Below, in pieces: positions 9,691-20,040 of a stretch of 64,000 nucleotides of DNA (position 1 is its first letter; each line of letters begins with the position of its first letter). The notes beneath the pieces were generated by a model. It saw nothing but the letters and a program-made list of their open reading frames with translations. It ran no database searches and was not told where the DNA came from. The DNA is from Bolinopsis microptera (lineage: Eukaryota; Ctenophora; Tentaculata; Lobata; Bolinopsidae), in contig NC_087079.1 of NCBI RefSeq assembly GCF_026151205.1, forward strand, positions 12,983,945-13,047,944, in the 5' to 3' direction. The translations under genes were made by a program, and so were the position numbers.

Positions 9691-11899
9691 ACTTAGAGTT
9701 AGATTATTTAATCCGCTTTTTGATTTTCCCCAGTCTTCATGCTAGATTCCCGTTCATTTTAGGGCCTCATTTAATCAGTCGGCCTTACTAAAGAACCTCT
9801 CACCCTAATAAGAACACGTAACTTGAAGTCTGATCGACTACATAGCTTTCGCTACAGCACTAACACGTGCATTTACAGAGGAGCAAAAGTTTGCGGAGGC
9901 ATCCTAGAACGGTACATATTTTAACATATCATGCACAGGTGCCATTCTGTTTGTTTGGTTCACAGCTATTTCCTACTCCTAGACTCCGTGTTCGGACTTT
10001 TGATTTCTGTACCAGTTTATCGTTAACTTAGAGTTAGATTATTATTCCGCTTTTTGATTTTCCCCACTCTCCATGCTAGATTCCCGTTCATTTTAGAGCC
10101 TCATTTAATCAGTCGGCCTTACTAAAGAACCTCTCACCCTCTTAAGAACACGTAACTTTAAGTCTGATCAACTACATAGCTTTCGCTACAGCACTAACAC
10201 GTGCATTTACAGAGGAGCAAAAGTTTGCGGAGGCATCCTAGAACGGTACATATTTTAATATATCATGCACGGGTGCCATTCTGTTTGTTAGGTTCACAGC
10301 TATTTCCTACTCCTAAACTCCGTGTTCGGACTTTTGATTTCTGTACCAGTTTATCATTAACTTAGAGTTAGATTATTTATTCCGCTTTTTGATTTTCCCC
10401 ACTCTCCATGCTATTATTGCTAGATTCCCGTTCATTTCAGAGCCTCATTTAATCAGTCGCCTTACTAAAGAACCTCTCACCCTAATAAGAACACGTAACT
10501 TGAAGTCTGTCAATCGACTACATAGCTTTCGCTACAGCACTAACACGTGCATTTACAGAGGAGCAAAAGTTTGCGGAGGCATCCTAGAACGGTACATATT
10601 TTAACATATCATGCACGGGTGCCAACTGCCATTCTGTTTGTTTGGTTCACAGTTATTTCCTACTCCTAGACTTTTGATTTCTGTACCAGTTTATCGTTAA
10701 CTTAGAGTTAGATTATTATTCCGCGTTTTGATTTTCCCCACTCTCCATGCTATTATTGCTAGATTCCTGTTCATTTCAGAGCCTCATTTAATCAGTCGGC
10801 CTTACTAAAGAACCTCTCACCCTAATAAGAACACGTAACTTGAAGTCTGATCAACTACATAGCTTTCGCTACAGCACTAACACGTGCATTTACAGAGGAG
10901 CAAAAGTTTGCGGAGGCATCCTAGAACGGAACATATTTTAATATATCATGCACGGGTGCCATTCTGTTTGTTTGGTTCACAGCTATTTCCTACTCCTAGA
11001 CTCCGTGTTCGGACTTTTGATTTCTGTACCAGTTTATCGTTAACTTAGAGTTAGATTATTTATTCCGCTTTTTGATTTTCCCCACTCTCCATGCTATTAT
11101 TGCTAGATTCCCGTTCATTTTAGAGCCTCATTTAATCAGTCGGCCTTACTAAAGAACCTCTCACCCTAATAAGAACACGTAACTTGAAGTCTGATCGACT
11201 ACATAGCTTTCGCTACAGCACTAACACGTGCATTTACAGAGGAGCAAAAGTTTGCGGAGGCATCCTAGAACGGTACATATTTTAATATATCATGCACGGG
11301 TGCCATTCTGTTTGTTTGGTTCACAGCTATTTCCTACTCCTAGACTCCGTGTTCGGACTTTTGATTTCTGTACCAGTTTATCGTTAACTTAGAGTTAGAT
11401 TATTATTCCGCGTTTTGATTTTCCCCACTCTCCATGCTATTATTGCTAGATTCCTGTTCATTTCAGAGCCTCATTTAATCAGTCGGCCTTACTAAAGAAC
11501 CTCTCACCCTAATAAGAACACGTAACTTGAAGTCTGATCAACTACATAGCTTTCGCTACAGCACTAACACGTGCATTTACAGAGGAGCAAAAGTTTGCGG
11601 AGGCATCCTAGAACGGTACATATTTTAATATATCATGCACGGGTGCCATTCTGTTTGTTTGGTTCACAGCTATTTCCTACTCCTAGACTCCGTGTTCGGA
11701 CTTTTGATTTCTGTACCAGTTTATCGTTAACTTAGAGTTAGATTATTATTCCGCGTTTTGATTTTCCCCACTCTCCATGCTATTATTGCTAGATTCCTGT
11801 TCATTTCAGAGCCTCATTTAATCAGTCGGCCTTACTAAAGAACCTCTCACCCTCTTAAGAACACGTAACTTTAAGTCTGATCAACTACATAGCTTTCGC
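9691..11899. repeat. Satellite array, ~335-344 bp unit, six full copies plus one partial
   Basis: Unit starts (acttagagttagattatt) lie at 9691, 10026, 10360, 10700, 11043, 11387 and 11730, so the periods are 335, 334, 340, 343, 344 and 343 bp. Units are about 95% alike by eye. A cattattg-type insertion after catgc separates the last five copies from the first two, and neighbouring copies share variants (ccgcgttttg in 10700, 11387, 11730), as expected for unequal exchange. The last unit is truncated near catagctttcg, where the 61-bp array begins. Frames through the array are not coding. Confidence 0.95.
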
Positions 11900-12082
11900 A
11901 TACCGTTTCGTATCACGTATTTATCATCTCTCCTTCTTCAGAGACTGGCTTTATTTCAAAATACCGTATCGTATCACGTTTTTATCGTCTCTCCTTCTTC
12001 AGAGACAGGCTTTATTTCAACATACCGTATCGTATCACGTTTTTATCGTCTCTCCTTCTTCAGAGACAGGCTTTCTTTCAGC
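11899..12082. repeat. 61-bp tandem repeat, three copies
   Basis: The unit cataccgtatcgtatcacg, tttttatcgtctctccttct, tcagagacaggctttatttc starts at 11899, 11960 and 12021. Each unit holds a short self-complementary segment, gtctctccttcttcagagac. It directly follows the satellite with no spacer. Confidence 0.9.
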
Positions 12083-12083
12083 A

Positions 12084-12408
12084 TGGTTACCCAGAGACTT
12101 GATGGTATCAGGGTTCTCGATGTTCTGAGTAATGAATTTAGTTTTTCCCTTCATTCATTCTAAGTCCCACTGTGGCAGCAACCCTTTCTATCTCTTGCAT
12201 CAGCGTCTCTGTCTCCTTTTCAGTATCTGCTATCAGAGCAATGTCATCCACAAAACCAGTGAATGATATCTTCTCCACCTTGACTCTCCTACTCCTATAA
12301 GGCTTAATGGTAAATCCTATTTCAGGGTGCTTGCTTAAGGCTTGTCTCATGCAATAGTCTAGGGCTATTATAATGAACAGGTACGGTATGGTGCTAACAT
12401 CTGCAAGA
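12084..12408 (-). pseudogene. Non-LTR retrotransposon reverse-transcriptase fragment
   Basis: The frame reads STIPYLFIIIALDYCMRQAL then FTGFVDDIALIADTEKETE and VGLRMNEGK. The first part is the typical RT segment before the catalytic box and FVDD is the YxDD-type catalytic box. A one-base change after NEGK (an extra A near 12137) shifts the frame. In the next frame the homologous sequence continues (KFITQNIENPDTIKSLG) to about 12084. Only ~105 residues of a ~900-residue protein remain. Clade is uncertain. Confidence 0.8.
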
Positions 12409-12409
12409 T

Positions 12410-13990
12410 CTTAAGGAGAGAGTGGCGTGACACACCCTCTGTAATCAATAAAATTTTGCGAAACTTTCAGAAATACTAAGTTTGACCCAGATTTAAATGT
12501 TAAAGGTCGCTAGACTGAATGTAATATTTCAGTTAACAACTCTACCTCGATTCGATGCAGTGCACAGTGGGAAAGGTTGAAGTTGACGTTCAAGCAGTCA
12601 CCCTGCCGAACAAGAAATCTTTCAGGCCAAGAGGCTAGGTGACTAGAAACTCAATCACTATATCCGTGAAACTTGTCGGGAGCACTGTTATGTGAGTTAT
12701 TTTACCTTCTAAATTCCAATGAGCATGAAAATTACCCAGGTTCATGGAATGCACGAAAATGAACAAAAATTAATATTCTCCTAAAACTAAAAGTGCTCAG
12801 AACGGTTTAAAACTGGCCGGAAAGCGTTTAGATTGGTCCTAGGACCACTCAAACCAAGTTTGGGAATCACTGCATGTCTACAACCGATGTAACCAATGTT
12901 CCAAAATGTTCCAATTTTGTCCCAATAACTCGTTCACCAGCCTACCTCCGTTCACCAGCATGCGCTGTGACCATTATGGTCACGGCGCAAGATGTGCGCA
13001 TTTTAAGATGGCGGGAACACATTTTAATTGCCATTGTACATTATAGTACATAGTGGACAGTGGAGTGTGTGGTCTGATACTTGATAGTAGACAGAGGTTA
13101 TATTTGAAACATTCCCGGTGCCTTCAACTGTTCTTTACTGTGCATGCACTGACTATTTGATTGCTTAAACGAATAGGCGAGCCTTCAAAAACATTAGTTT
13201 CAATGTTTTCATAGTTTTATGATGCAAATATAATTTTTCCATTTACATAACTGATAATACCCCCAATATCTTTTCAGTTGTGGAGGTCGGACCGAAACTG
13301 TAATCAGACACTAAACATTGACGAGGACCAATTACTCTACTCCTTCAATGATTAATAAAGATCGCTGATTGCTTTTACTAATGTATAATGTTAAAATGAA
13401 AGAGGAACTATCGAGACGAAAGAGAAAAAGGCACTCATTTATTTATAGTTTTATGTCTTAACAATGATATTCGAAAGCTAATTTTAAAAACTGGCTCTGA
13501 ATCCTTGCTAAATGATTTGGGAAGGTGTAAGGGCTTAATATGCCTGTAGACATCATTTTCAGTGGGTTTTATGAAGTTTATGATTAGAGTATATTTTGGG
13601 ACTGAAATAAGCGCAAGACCTTCGACGTTTCTATTCCTACTGTTTTTTTAATTTAGCAAATATACAAACAAATTTTATACTGTCGTAAAGATAAAATATT
13701 TAGTTATCGGATAGAGACTTGAAAATTAAGTATTACAATAACCAAGCTAAAATATTCAATGTTAAACTCAAAAATTTTCACGCGTCTATGAAGAAATATT
13801 TAGTTCTGCGCGTAGTTTTTTGGTCACATCTACGGCAAATTTTCGCCAATTTTGTTCATAGTTTCAAAATGTTATTTAGTAGACAAATTACTTTCGGACT
13901 ACATCTATATTGTTTATTTAAGTCTAAAAGAAACAACATTTATTTGACTTCAAAATTGTTCAATCTGAATACGAGCTAATTACGACGAAG
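12410..13990. other. Non-coding stretch, no gene recognised
   Basis: No supported gene on either strand. The frame at 13719-13979 (+) has only low-complexity AT-driven composition. The one notable structure is the palindrome at 12961-12989. Confidence 0.4.
12961..12989. repeat. 29-nt near-perfect palindrome
   Basis: tgcgc-t-gtgaccat-t-atggtcac-g-gcgca: 13 of 14 arm positions pair around a single central base. The cttcaccagc-like repeat just before it (twice, 12930-12960) is unrelated. Confidence 0.75.
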
Positions 13991-14340
13991 GGAGGTCACA
14001 ACACTGCGCGCAGGAGTGTGACTGCTGCTAACTTCGTCATACGTTGTATATATATGACCCACCTGTATCGTAAAAACTCCCCCTGCATTTCACATAGCCA
14101 TGTGTCTACGCGTACTGCGTGACGCGCTTGCTACTGCAAGCGAGAGGGCTCTGGTTAGAGCAACCCCTGCATTGTAAAAACTACACTTTAGTGAAACGAC
14201 CGTGGGGGTCACAACGTGATACAATGTTAACTGCTGCTATCACGCGCGCGCGCCCTTTCATGCAGCAGTTAGCCGCAGTCAGCAGCAGTCAGCAGCAGTT
14301 TTTTGCAAGCTTTAGTCTCCCTGTGTCTGCAGCTTTTAAA
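13990..14340 (-). mobile_element. Repeat R2, inverted copy, with F1 copy B inside
   Basis: Left part (13993-14031) and right part (14225-14340) together are the reverse complement of R2 at 8165-8255: ggtcacaacactgcgcgcag on the left and cagcagtcagcagcagtttt with ctttagtctccctgtg on the right. Between them lies F1 copy B. This suggests an R2 element split by an F1 insertion. Confidence 0.65.
14033..14224 (+). mobile_element. Hairpin-element family F1, copy B (long internal region)
   Basis: Begins ttcgtcatacgttgtat and ends ccgtgggggtcacaacgtga-tacaa like other F1 copies, but holds about 90 extra internal bases including GCTCT-GGTT-AGAGC. The first hairpin keeps its stem with a longer loop. 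No clear 8-bp duplication is seen at its borders. Confidence 0.6.
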
Positions 14341-14518
14341 AAATGATGAAATAATTTTTAAATTTAATAAACGTATTATAAACAATTGGGTTTTTATCAT
14401 TTATTAGTTTTATCCAAAAATATTGCAAATTGCATTGCGGATGATCTGAAAATTGTTTTGTATAAAATACTTATATACTTTTTTAACTAGGCCATGTTAT
14501 GTGCTTTCGCACCGCTGC

Positions 14519-14611
14519 TTACTGGGCCGCGCTCAGCCTGTCATTCCGCCGAATCTCTATTCGGCGGAACATATATGTTTATGAACATAATAGCCTGAGG
14601 TCCCCAGGTAA
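14519..14611 (+). mobile_element. Hairpin-element family F4, copy with complete central hairpin
   Basis: 93 bp from TTACTGGG to CCCCAGGTAA. Centre is an 11-bp stem, ttccgccgaat/attcggcggaa, with a 4-base loop, then atgtt-tatg-aacat. Ends are imperfect inverted repeats. Flanks accgctgc and gccactgc match 6 of 8, consistent with an old target duplication. Confidence 0.7.
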
Positions 14612-14797
14612 GCCACTGCAGGCTGCAGGCGCGCTTGTTTCACATTTCACAAATTTAAATATATATATAAGTGGAAAACTTTTATTGCTGGATGGCGGGC
14701 GCGCGCCACTGCAAACGCAAGGGCTTTGGTTTAATTATGGTTAGAGCATTAATTTAAAATTATGTGCAGCTGATTTCAATTTTACCTGAAAACCTAG

Positions 14798-14899
14798 TTG
14801 TCATACGTTCAACGTTGCACGTTGTAAACCTGCCGCTTACGAGTGCATGGCTGTATATCGTGGCCACTTAGTCATTATATAGTGAACGACGTGATACAA
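14798..14899 (+). mobile_element. Hairpin-element family F1, copy C (diverged)
   Basis: Starts TTGTCATACG and ends ACGTGATACAA. Internal hairpins are eroded. tgaaaacc occurs at 14787-14794 and 14900-14907, an 8-bp repeat displaced 3 nt from the left end, so the target duplication is only tentative. Confidence 0.6.
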
Positions 14900-15014
14900 T
14901 GAAAACCCATGTTTGATGTTTACGTTTATCGGTTTATTACATGTATGACGTATGTTAAATGTTAATGTTTATGTTTATAAACACCATTGATTGAAAATAT
15001 GGCGGAATGATAGG

Positions 15015-15126
15015 TTAACGGGTGATACTCGTAAAATATTTGTTCCATATATTGGACCGTCGACGTCGACCGTCGACGAGTCCAACTCGGCGCGCGTCCT
15101 GGTAGTGGTAGGTTGTAAACCTACAA
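15015..15126 (+). mobile_element. Hairpin-element family F2, copy 1
   Basis: 112 bp from TTAACGGGTGATACTCG to aaacctacaa. Contains gagt-cca-actc and gtaggtt-gta-aacctac hairpins and the iterated word accgtcgac. Flanked by aatgatagg and aattatagg (8 of 9 match). The left end resembles the reverse-complemented right end of F3 (ttgacggatgttactcg). Confidence 0.75.
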
Positions 15127-15199
15127 AATTATAGGTTGACATAAGCACCGTCCAGTAAATTTAGATTTCAATCGCAACATTTTAAATGTGGTATATGCT

Positions 15200-15290
15200 G
15201 ACGGCCGGGTGGCGGGTGTTACTCGTTTAAATTTTTTCGAAGTAGCGTGCGCCGGGTTATATTAGTCCGGGTTATATTAGTCCATTAACA
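15200..15290 (-). mobile_element. Hairpin-element family F3, copy b (reverse, diverged)
   Basis: Reverse complement matches F3: ttaatggactaatataaccc, ggcgcacgctacttcg, then gagtaacacccg. A 17-bp word (ccgggttatattagtcc) is duplicated in tandem at 15252-15285. Confidence 0.6.
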
Positions 15291-15451
15291 ATGAACACAG
15301 AACAATGGTAGGTGGTAACATTTAATCATAATATTTAATCATATAATATCAATGAAAGCTTTTGTTTTTAACGATTTAAGTATAAGTACGTATAACTATA
15401 AGTGCAATGGTTGCCCGTTACATGCTCATTGCTCCTGGCTCCACGTTGTGG

Positions 15452-15535
15452 TTACCTATACTAGGGACTCCAGGCTATAATATATAATGTTCATAAACAT
15501 ATTCCGCAGAATAAAGATTCGGCGAAATATTTGAT
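15452..15535 (-). mobile_element. Hairpin-element family F4, partial reverse copy
   Basis: Begins ttacctat...gggactccaggctat, then atgttcataaacat and ttccgcagaataaagattcg, the reverse of the F4 order at 14519-14611. The right end is lost. Confidence 0.55.
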
Positions 15536-15616
15536 TGTATCAATATTTGCAATTTTCAAATCATATTATTACCCATCTATTTTAATTGCAATTCAAAAGG
15601 GATAAGTCATAAGAAC

Positions 15617-15670
15617 AGTTACTTACTTTGGTTACTTTGGTTGTGTTTATCCTCGTAGCAGGAAGGGTCA
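15617..15670 (-). other. Probable 3' end of the CR1/Jockey-like LINE
   Basis: On the minus strand, downstream of the ORF2 stop, the sequence ends in the short iterated word accaaagta (accaaagtaaccaaagtaag). Microsatellite-like 3' ends are typical of CR1-group LINEs. Confidence 0.5.
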
Positions 15671-18391
15671 TCAGATTTCTGACCACCTCGATGGCGAGTA
15701 GTCTACCAGGGAATTAGACCAGCTGCAGCTATAACCGGAAGTCGGAGGGTTGTCCGGTTTTAAAGCAATAAACTTGGACAAACTAAATTTAAACGACTCA
15801 AACGTAGCTTCAGCTTTAATATTATCAGGCACTTTGTTCCACAGTTTTGGTCCTCTTACATCAAATGAGCTGTCATAGAGTGTCTGGTTGCTCGAGGAAC
15901 TCAACCTAGACAGGGAAGGGATGATTGCTCGGGTACCATGTCTGGATGTTTTTGTGAACCTTATATTGCTGCAATTGGGGACAACATTGTGAAGGATCTT
16001 CCACATCATCAGAATAGTGTACCGTTCCCTTCTGCGCTGCAGTGACATTAGCTTTAGATGTGAAAGCCTCTCCCAGTAGTTCATATTTTCCAGACCGCAT
16101 ATACGATCGGTGAATGTTCGCTGGACCCCCTCCAAAAGCTGGATCTCAGTCACCTTAACAGGGTCCCACAGCGGACAACAGTACTCTAATAGGCTTCTGA
16201 CCAAAGACTTATATAGGGTAGTCATTACGGTCCTATCACGAGTTTTGAAGACACTAAACACCCATGACAGTGTGCTTCTAGCTTTCTTGACCATATTACC
16301 GATCTGTTTGGACCAGTTCAGATCGCTTGATACCATAACTCCGAGGTCTCTAACGTTCTCAACGGGATGTAGTATTTCCTCGCTGGAGACCTTGTAAAGT
16401 AGAGTTTCCACGTAAAAAGGAAGTTCAGAAAAGGTACTTTTTCTATTGTGGAGATGATTCAGGAGCTCAAACTTCTGTTCGTGGAGCTTCATGTTGTTGC
16501 AGCGTGACCAGTCGAGAATACCGTACAGATCAGCCTGAAGCAGCAGGCAGTCCTCAAAGCAATCGATACGTTTGGAGACCCTAGTATCGTCAGCAAAGAA
16601 GCTTACCTTAGAAGAGGTAACAGCTAGCTCTAGATCGTTAATAAACAAAATGAACAATAGTGGTCCTAACACACTTCCCTGAGGGACACCACTTAGAACC
16701 CTGGCACTGTCCGAATGAACACCGTTTAGGACTACAACCTGTTCACGGTCAGAGAGAAATGACTGGATCCAGCTTAGAAGTTTGCCGTGAAATCTGTATC
16801 TCTTTAACTTTAACAAGAGAAGGTCCAAGTCAACTTTGTCAAACGCCTTGGCGAAGTCGAGGTATATGGAGTCTGTGTCTTTCCCCTGAGTAAACCCTTC
16901 AAAGATGTCATCAAAGTGATCGAGCATTTGGGTCAAGCAGCTTCTGTTCGATCTGAAACCATGTTGTTTGTCAGATAACAAATTGTTGGTTTCGAGATGC
17001 TGAACCATGTGTTTCCTAACCACTCTTTCATAGACTTTGACTACATGTGAGGTCAGAGTAACCGGTCTGTAGTTAGCAGCATCACACCTGCTACCTTTCT
17101 TGAAAAGCGGTGTGACATATCCAGTCTTGTAGAAATTTGGGACTATGCCTGTATACATGGACTCAGACCAGAGGAGATGAATCGGAACACTCAAGCTTGA
17201 AGCACATCTTTTGAGGAGAATAGTAGGAATACCATCGGGTCCGGGTGCAGAGTCCAGCTTAATCTCAGATATAGCTTCCATGATGTGGTTAGGTGTGAGT
17301 ACCAGTTCTGTATCCCTGCTAGTGAGAGGTGGTACTGTAAATGTAGGTAGTGACTTATCAGGGCAGTTGGGGTCACTAAAGACAGAACAGAACTGTTGCT
17401 GCAGTATATTAGCTAACTCTTTCCGTTCAGTTACCAGTTTCTTATCACGGTTTAGAAGAGTTGAAATATTGTGCTTAACTTTAGAAAAAGATTTAGCGTA
17501 TGAGTAAAAGTATTTAGGATTGACTTTAATTTTATCCACTGCTCTCTTTTCACCTTTATCAAGATGGTGGACTATAGCTTCCTTGATCTCATAGCAAATT
17601 AATCCAATTTCGTCTTCAAGTTTCTTGATTCGAGCTAGGTCATTGGCACACTTTGCAGCAGAGAGACGGGTTTTAAGTCGTGACTTCTTCCTTCTCAGCG
17701 AATTATAAAGCTTCGGCTGGCCAGTTGGTGGTCGTTTCCGAGGAACATTTTCCAGGCATATATTAAGCACTGTCCGTGTAAACTCTGCGGGAAATTCTTC
17801 AAAAGTGCTTGCGTCTCTCAAGTCCTTCCAATTCACTCTGTTCAGGATCTCAGTAATCGGTTCGAAGTCTGCCCGATTAAAGTCTAGGGCTCGGAAGCTC
17901 ATTTCGTCAAGATATGAAGCCTGAGCCTTCTCCATCAGACCAGGGTTAAAGGATAGCAGTACATTAACCATGTCATGATCAGATATTTCTGTTGCTTCAC
18001 AAGTTACATCAGATACTAGCCGATCATTGTTACACAAGACGAGGTCTAGTGTACTGTTTCCCCTGGTTGGAACAGTAACCACCTGACTCAGCAGATGGGT
18101 TGACATGAAGTTTAGCAGGTATTGGGCGGAGAGATTTGAATCAGAGGTCCCACCGCTCATGATGTTTAGTGTTTCCCAGTCAATCTGGGGAAAGTTGAAA
18201 TCGCCTGTTATAAAGACGTCGTAGCCACTAGGTGCAAGGTTCTCAATAGCGAATGTAAATCTATCAATTAGTTTTGAGAAACTACTTGAGCTTGCGTCAG
18301 GTGGCCTATAAGCAACTGCTATGCAAAGTTTAGCAGAAGGGTAGACATTAAAGATCCCCTGGCAAATGCTGTCGTCGTAAGTTTCCGACAC
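15671..18391 (-). CDS. LINE ORF2: partial endonuclease plus reverse transcriptase (CR1/Jockey group)
   Basis: 906 codons. The product is the element's replication enzyme, which nicks target DNA and copies LINE RNA in place. Residues 63-67 GDFNF and 137-140 SDHD are late motifs of the APE-type endonuclease. The reverse transcriptase follows with APGPDGI (~382), YRPVTLT (~441), HGFRSNRS (~478), DFAKAFD (512-518), SGVPQGSVLGP (567-577) and the catalytic FADD (599-602), then DLGVMVSSDLNW and a Cys-poor C-terminus. The endonuclease starts abruptly: its first ~100 residues, with the catalytic Asn and Glu, are absent, so the 5' part was lost by deletion at the ORF1/ORF2 junction near 18390. The frame itself is intact, so decay is recent. 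The start codon is not meaningful. Confidence 0.92.
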   Translation of the reverse strand: MSETYDDSICQGIFNVYPSAKLCIAVAYRPPDASSSSFSKLIDRFTFAIENLAPSGYDVFITGDFNFPQIDWETLNIMSGGTSDSNLSAQYLLNFMSTHLLSQVVTVPTRGNSTLDLVLCNNDRLVSDVTCEATEISDHDMVNVLLSFNPGLMEKAQASYLDEMSFRALDFNRADFEPITEILNRVNWKDLRDASTFEEFPAEFTRTVLNICLENVPRKRPPTGQPKLYNSLRRKKSRLKTRLSAAKCANDLARIKKLEDEIGLICYEIKEAIVHHLDKGEKRAVDKIKVNPKYFYSYAKSFSKVKHNISTLLNRDKKLVTERKELANILQQQFCSVFSDPNCPDKSLPTFTVPPLTSRDTELVLTPNHIMEAISEIKLDSAPGPDGIPTILLKRCASSLSVPIHLLWSESMYTGIVPNFYKTGYVTPLFKKGSRCDAANYRPVTLTSHVVKVYERVVRKHMVQHLETNNLLSDKQHGFRSNRSCLTQMLDHFDDIFEGFTQGKDTDSIYLDFAKAFDKVDLDLLLLKLKRYRFHGKLLSWIQSFLSDREQVVVLNGVHSDSARVLSGVPQGSVLGPLLFILFINDLELAVTSSKVSFFADDTRVSKRIDCFEDCLLLQADLYGILDWSRCNNMKLHEQKFELLNHLHNRKSTFSELPFYVETLLYKVSSEEILHPVENVRDLGVMVSSDLNWSKQIGNMVKKARSTLSWVFSVFKTRDRTVMTTLYKSLVRSLLEYCCPLWDPVKVTEIQLLEGVQRTFTDRICGLENMNYWERLSHLKLMSLQRRRERYTILMMWKILHNVVPNCSNIRFTKTSRHGTRAIIPSLSRLSSSSNQTLYDSSFDVRGPKLWNKVPDNIKAEATFESFKFSLSKFIALKPDNPPTSGYSCSWSNSLVDYSPSRWSEI

Positions 18392-19537
18392 CGAGACTGG
18401 GATGGACGACAGTGATCAAGTTTCGTAGCTCTAAAAAATCACTCGTGTTGGCATTGGAATCACTATTCTGTTTGCTGTACCTCTGATTCGTGTTAAGAGT
18501 GTTACTCTTAGGACGCTCTCCCCTCTCAGGACGCTCCTTTGTACTCTTTCTGGTCGACCGGGGGTGAAACTTTAAACAGTCCTTTTTAGAACACGAACCA
18601 TTCTCAAGTGCAGTTCTACAGATATCAGGGTGAAAAAATGTACAGTTTTTACCTTCTTTACAACCACTGAACCACTCCTTCCCGTGAAACCAGATGCTCG
18701 GTACTGATTGCAGACCCTTGGATGAGTAGAAGGGCAAGAGTTCCCGTTGATCTTCTTTTTTCCACTGATTCCGTGTGGACAACTCCAGTTTAGGAACTCT
18801 TGACAAACAGTTGTGGCTGGTTGTGAAGAGTCTGTAGCTGCAGCTGTCGTTGCAGTGGCTGAACTAGGCGATAACACAGGAGATGGAATTTGGGTCGAAG
18901 ATATCACACTAGAAGGATTAAGACTGGAAACATCTGCTGAACTGTCCAAGGACTGGCTGTCAGCAGAAGAAACATTTCCTGATAGTGAAGAAGATGTGTG
19001 GCGTGATCTCTGTTTCCTAGGTTCTATAGGATCAATTAGCCCATGACATGTGTTACAGAGCCACACAAAACCTGTCGGCGTGTTCATAGCTGACAGGGTC
19101 TGATGTAGCTCTTTGTTTCTTTCACAACAATGTGAACCTTTGAAACATTTAAAGCAATTGAAAAAAGGCATGACCTCAGGATCATGATCAATCACGTAGT
19201 TATCACCGCACTCTCCACACTTTCCAGGCATCAGAGCCATAAAACCAAGATAAAGGCGATTGGCAAGAGATGACTTAGTGAAAATCTTCAAATCGTCCTT
19301 GTCAGCAAGAGCAATTCCTAGAAATTCAGCACAACTTTCAAGTATTCCAACCGTAAATTGATTAAGTCGCTGAAGGTTAACTGAACGAGACTGTAAACAT
19401 TCAAAAGCAGAAATAACAGGTCTGATAGACGAGTTAGCTTTTTCTATCAGTTTCCCGATAATAATCTTGGTACTTTCACTGTCATTTTTCTGTGGATTCC
19501 CTGCCATGGTGTAATGTATACCCGATGTATTGTACAA
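18348..19537 (-). pseudogene. LINE ORF1 with PHD-like finger and CCCH zinc fingers, one frameshift
   Basis: Two overlapping frames (18572-19537 and 18348-18806) form one protein. It likely is the RNA-binding/chaperone ORF1 of the LINE. The N-terminal third is helical. A PHD-like Cys/His cluster follows (CGECGD ... CFKCFKGSHCCE ... WLCNTCH), then a Ser/Thr-rich linker, then CCCH-type fingers (CPSTH, CKEGKNCTFFH, CRTALENGSCSKKDCLKFH). The shift lies near 18683, where an 8-bp word (agtggttc/agtggttg on the minus strand) is repeated in tandem; that duplication explains the broken frame. The protein then runs into the truncated ORF2. PHD domains in ORF1 are known in CR1-group elements; the added CCCH array is less usual to my knowledge. 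Confidence 0.78.
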
Positions 19538-19645
19538 TAAATGTACAATGGCACACGTTCACTTATCGCAATTTAGCAACAAATAACTGATAAGCGAGCA
19601 CTTAAAATTACAACCAAACAAAAACGATTATAATGTAAAAAAATC

Positions 19646-19917
19646 AGAATAGTGTACCGTTCCCTTCTGCGCTGCAGTGACATTAGCTTTAGATCAAAAT
19701 GTGAAAGCCTCTCCCAGTAGTTCATATTTTCCAGACCGCATATACGATCGGTGAATGTTCGCTGGACCCCCTCCAAAAGCTGGATCTGTGTCACTGTCAC
19801 CTCAACAGGGTCCCACAGCGGACAACAGTACTCTAATAGGCTTCTGACCAAAGACTTATATAGGGTAGTCATTACGGTCCTATCACGAGTTTTGAAGACA
19901 CTAAACACCCATGACAG
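19646..19917 (-). pseudogene. Internal fragment of the same LINE ORF2, second copy
   Basis: About 270 bp nearly identical to 16008-16273 and encoding SWVFSVFKTRDRTVMTT to RRRERYTI. It differs by small insertions (caaaa after tagat; a duplicated tgtcac). It holds neither LINE end and sits about 110 bp upstream of the ORF1 start. Both borders are abrupt. Confidence 0.85.
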
Positions 19918-20040
19918 TTGACGGATAGATTTTGAAAACAGTGACACTTTCATTTCAATTATAGCATATTGATATAGTAATTACAATATATAATATAGTT
20001 AATTCGTATTTATATTTGGTTGTTCAAATACATCAAAGGT

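Noticed and set aside
9691-11899. CRISPR array
   Set aside because: Units are ~340 bp near-identical tandem copies without unique spacers, and the DNA is eukaryotic.
13719-13979. 86-codon frame (+)
   Set aside because: Composition follows the AT-rich DNA; no motif.
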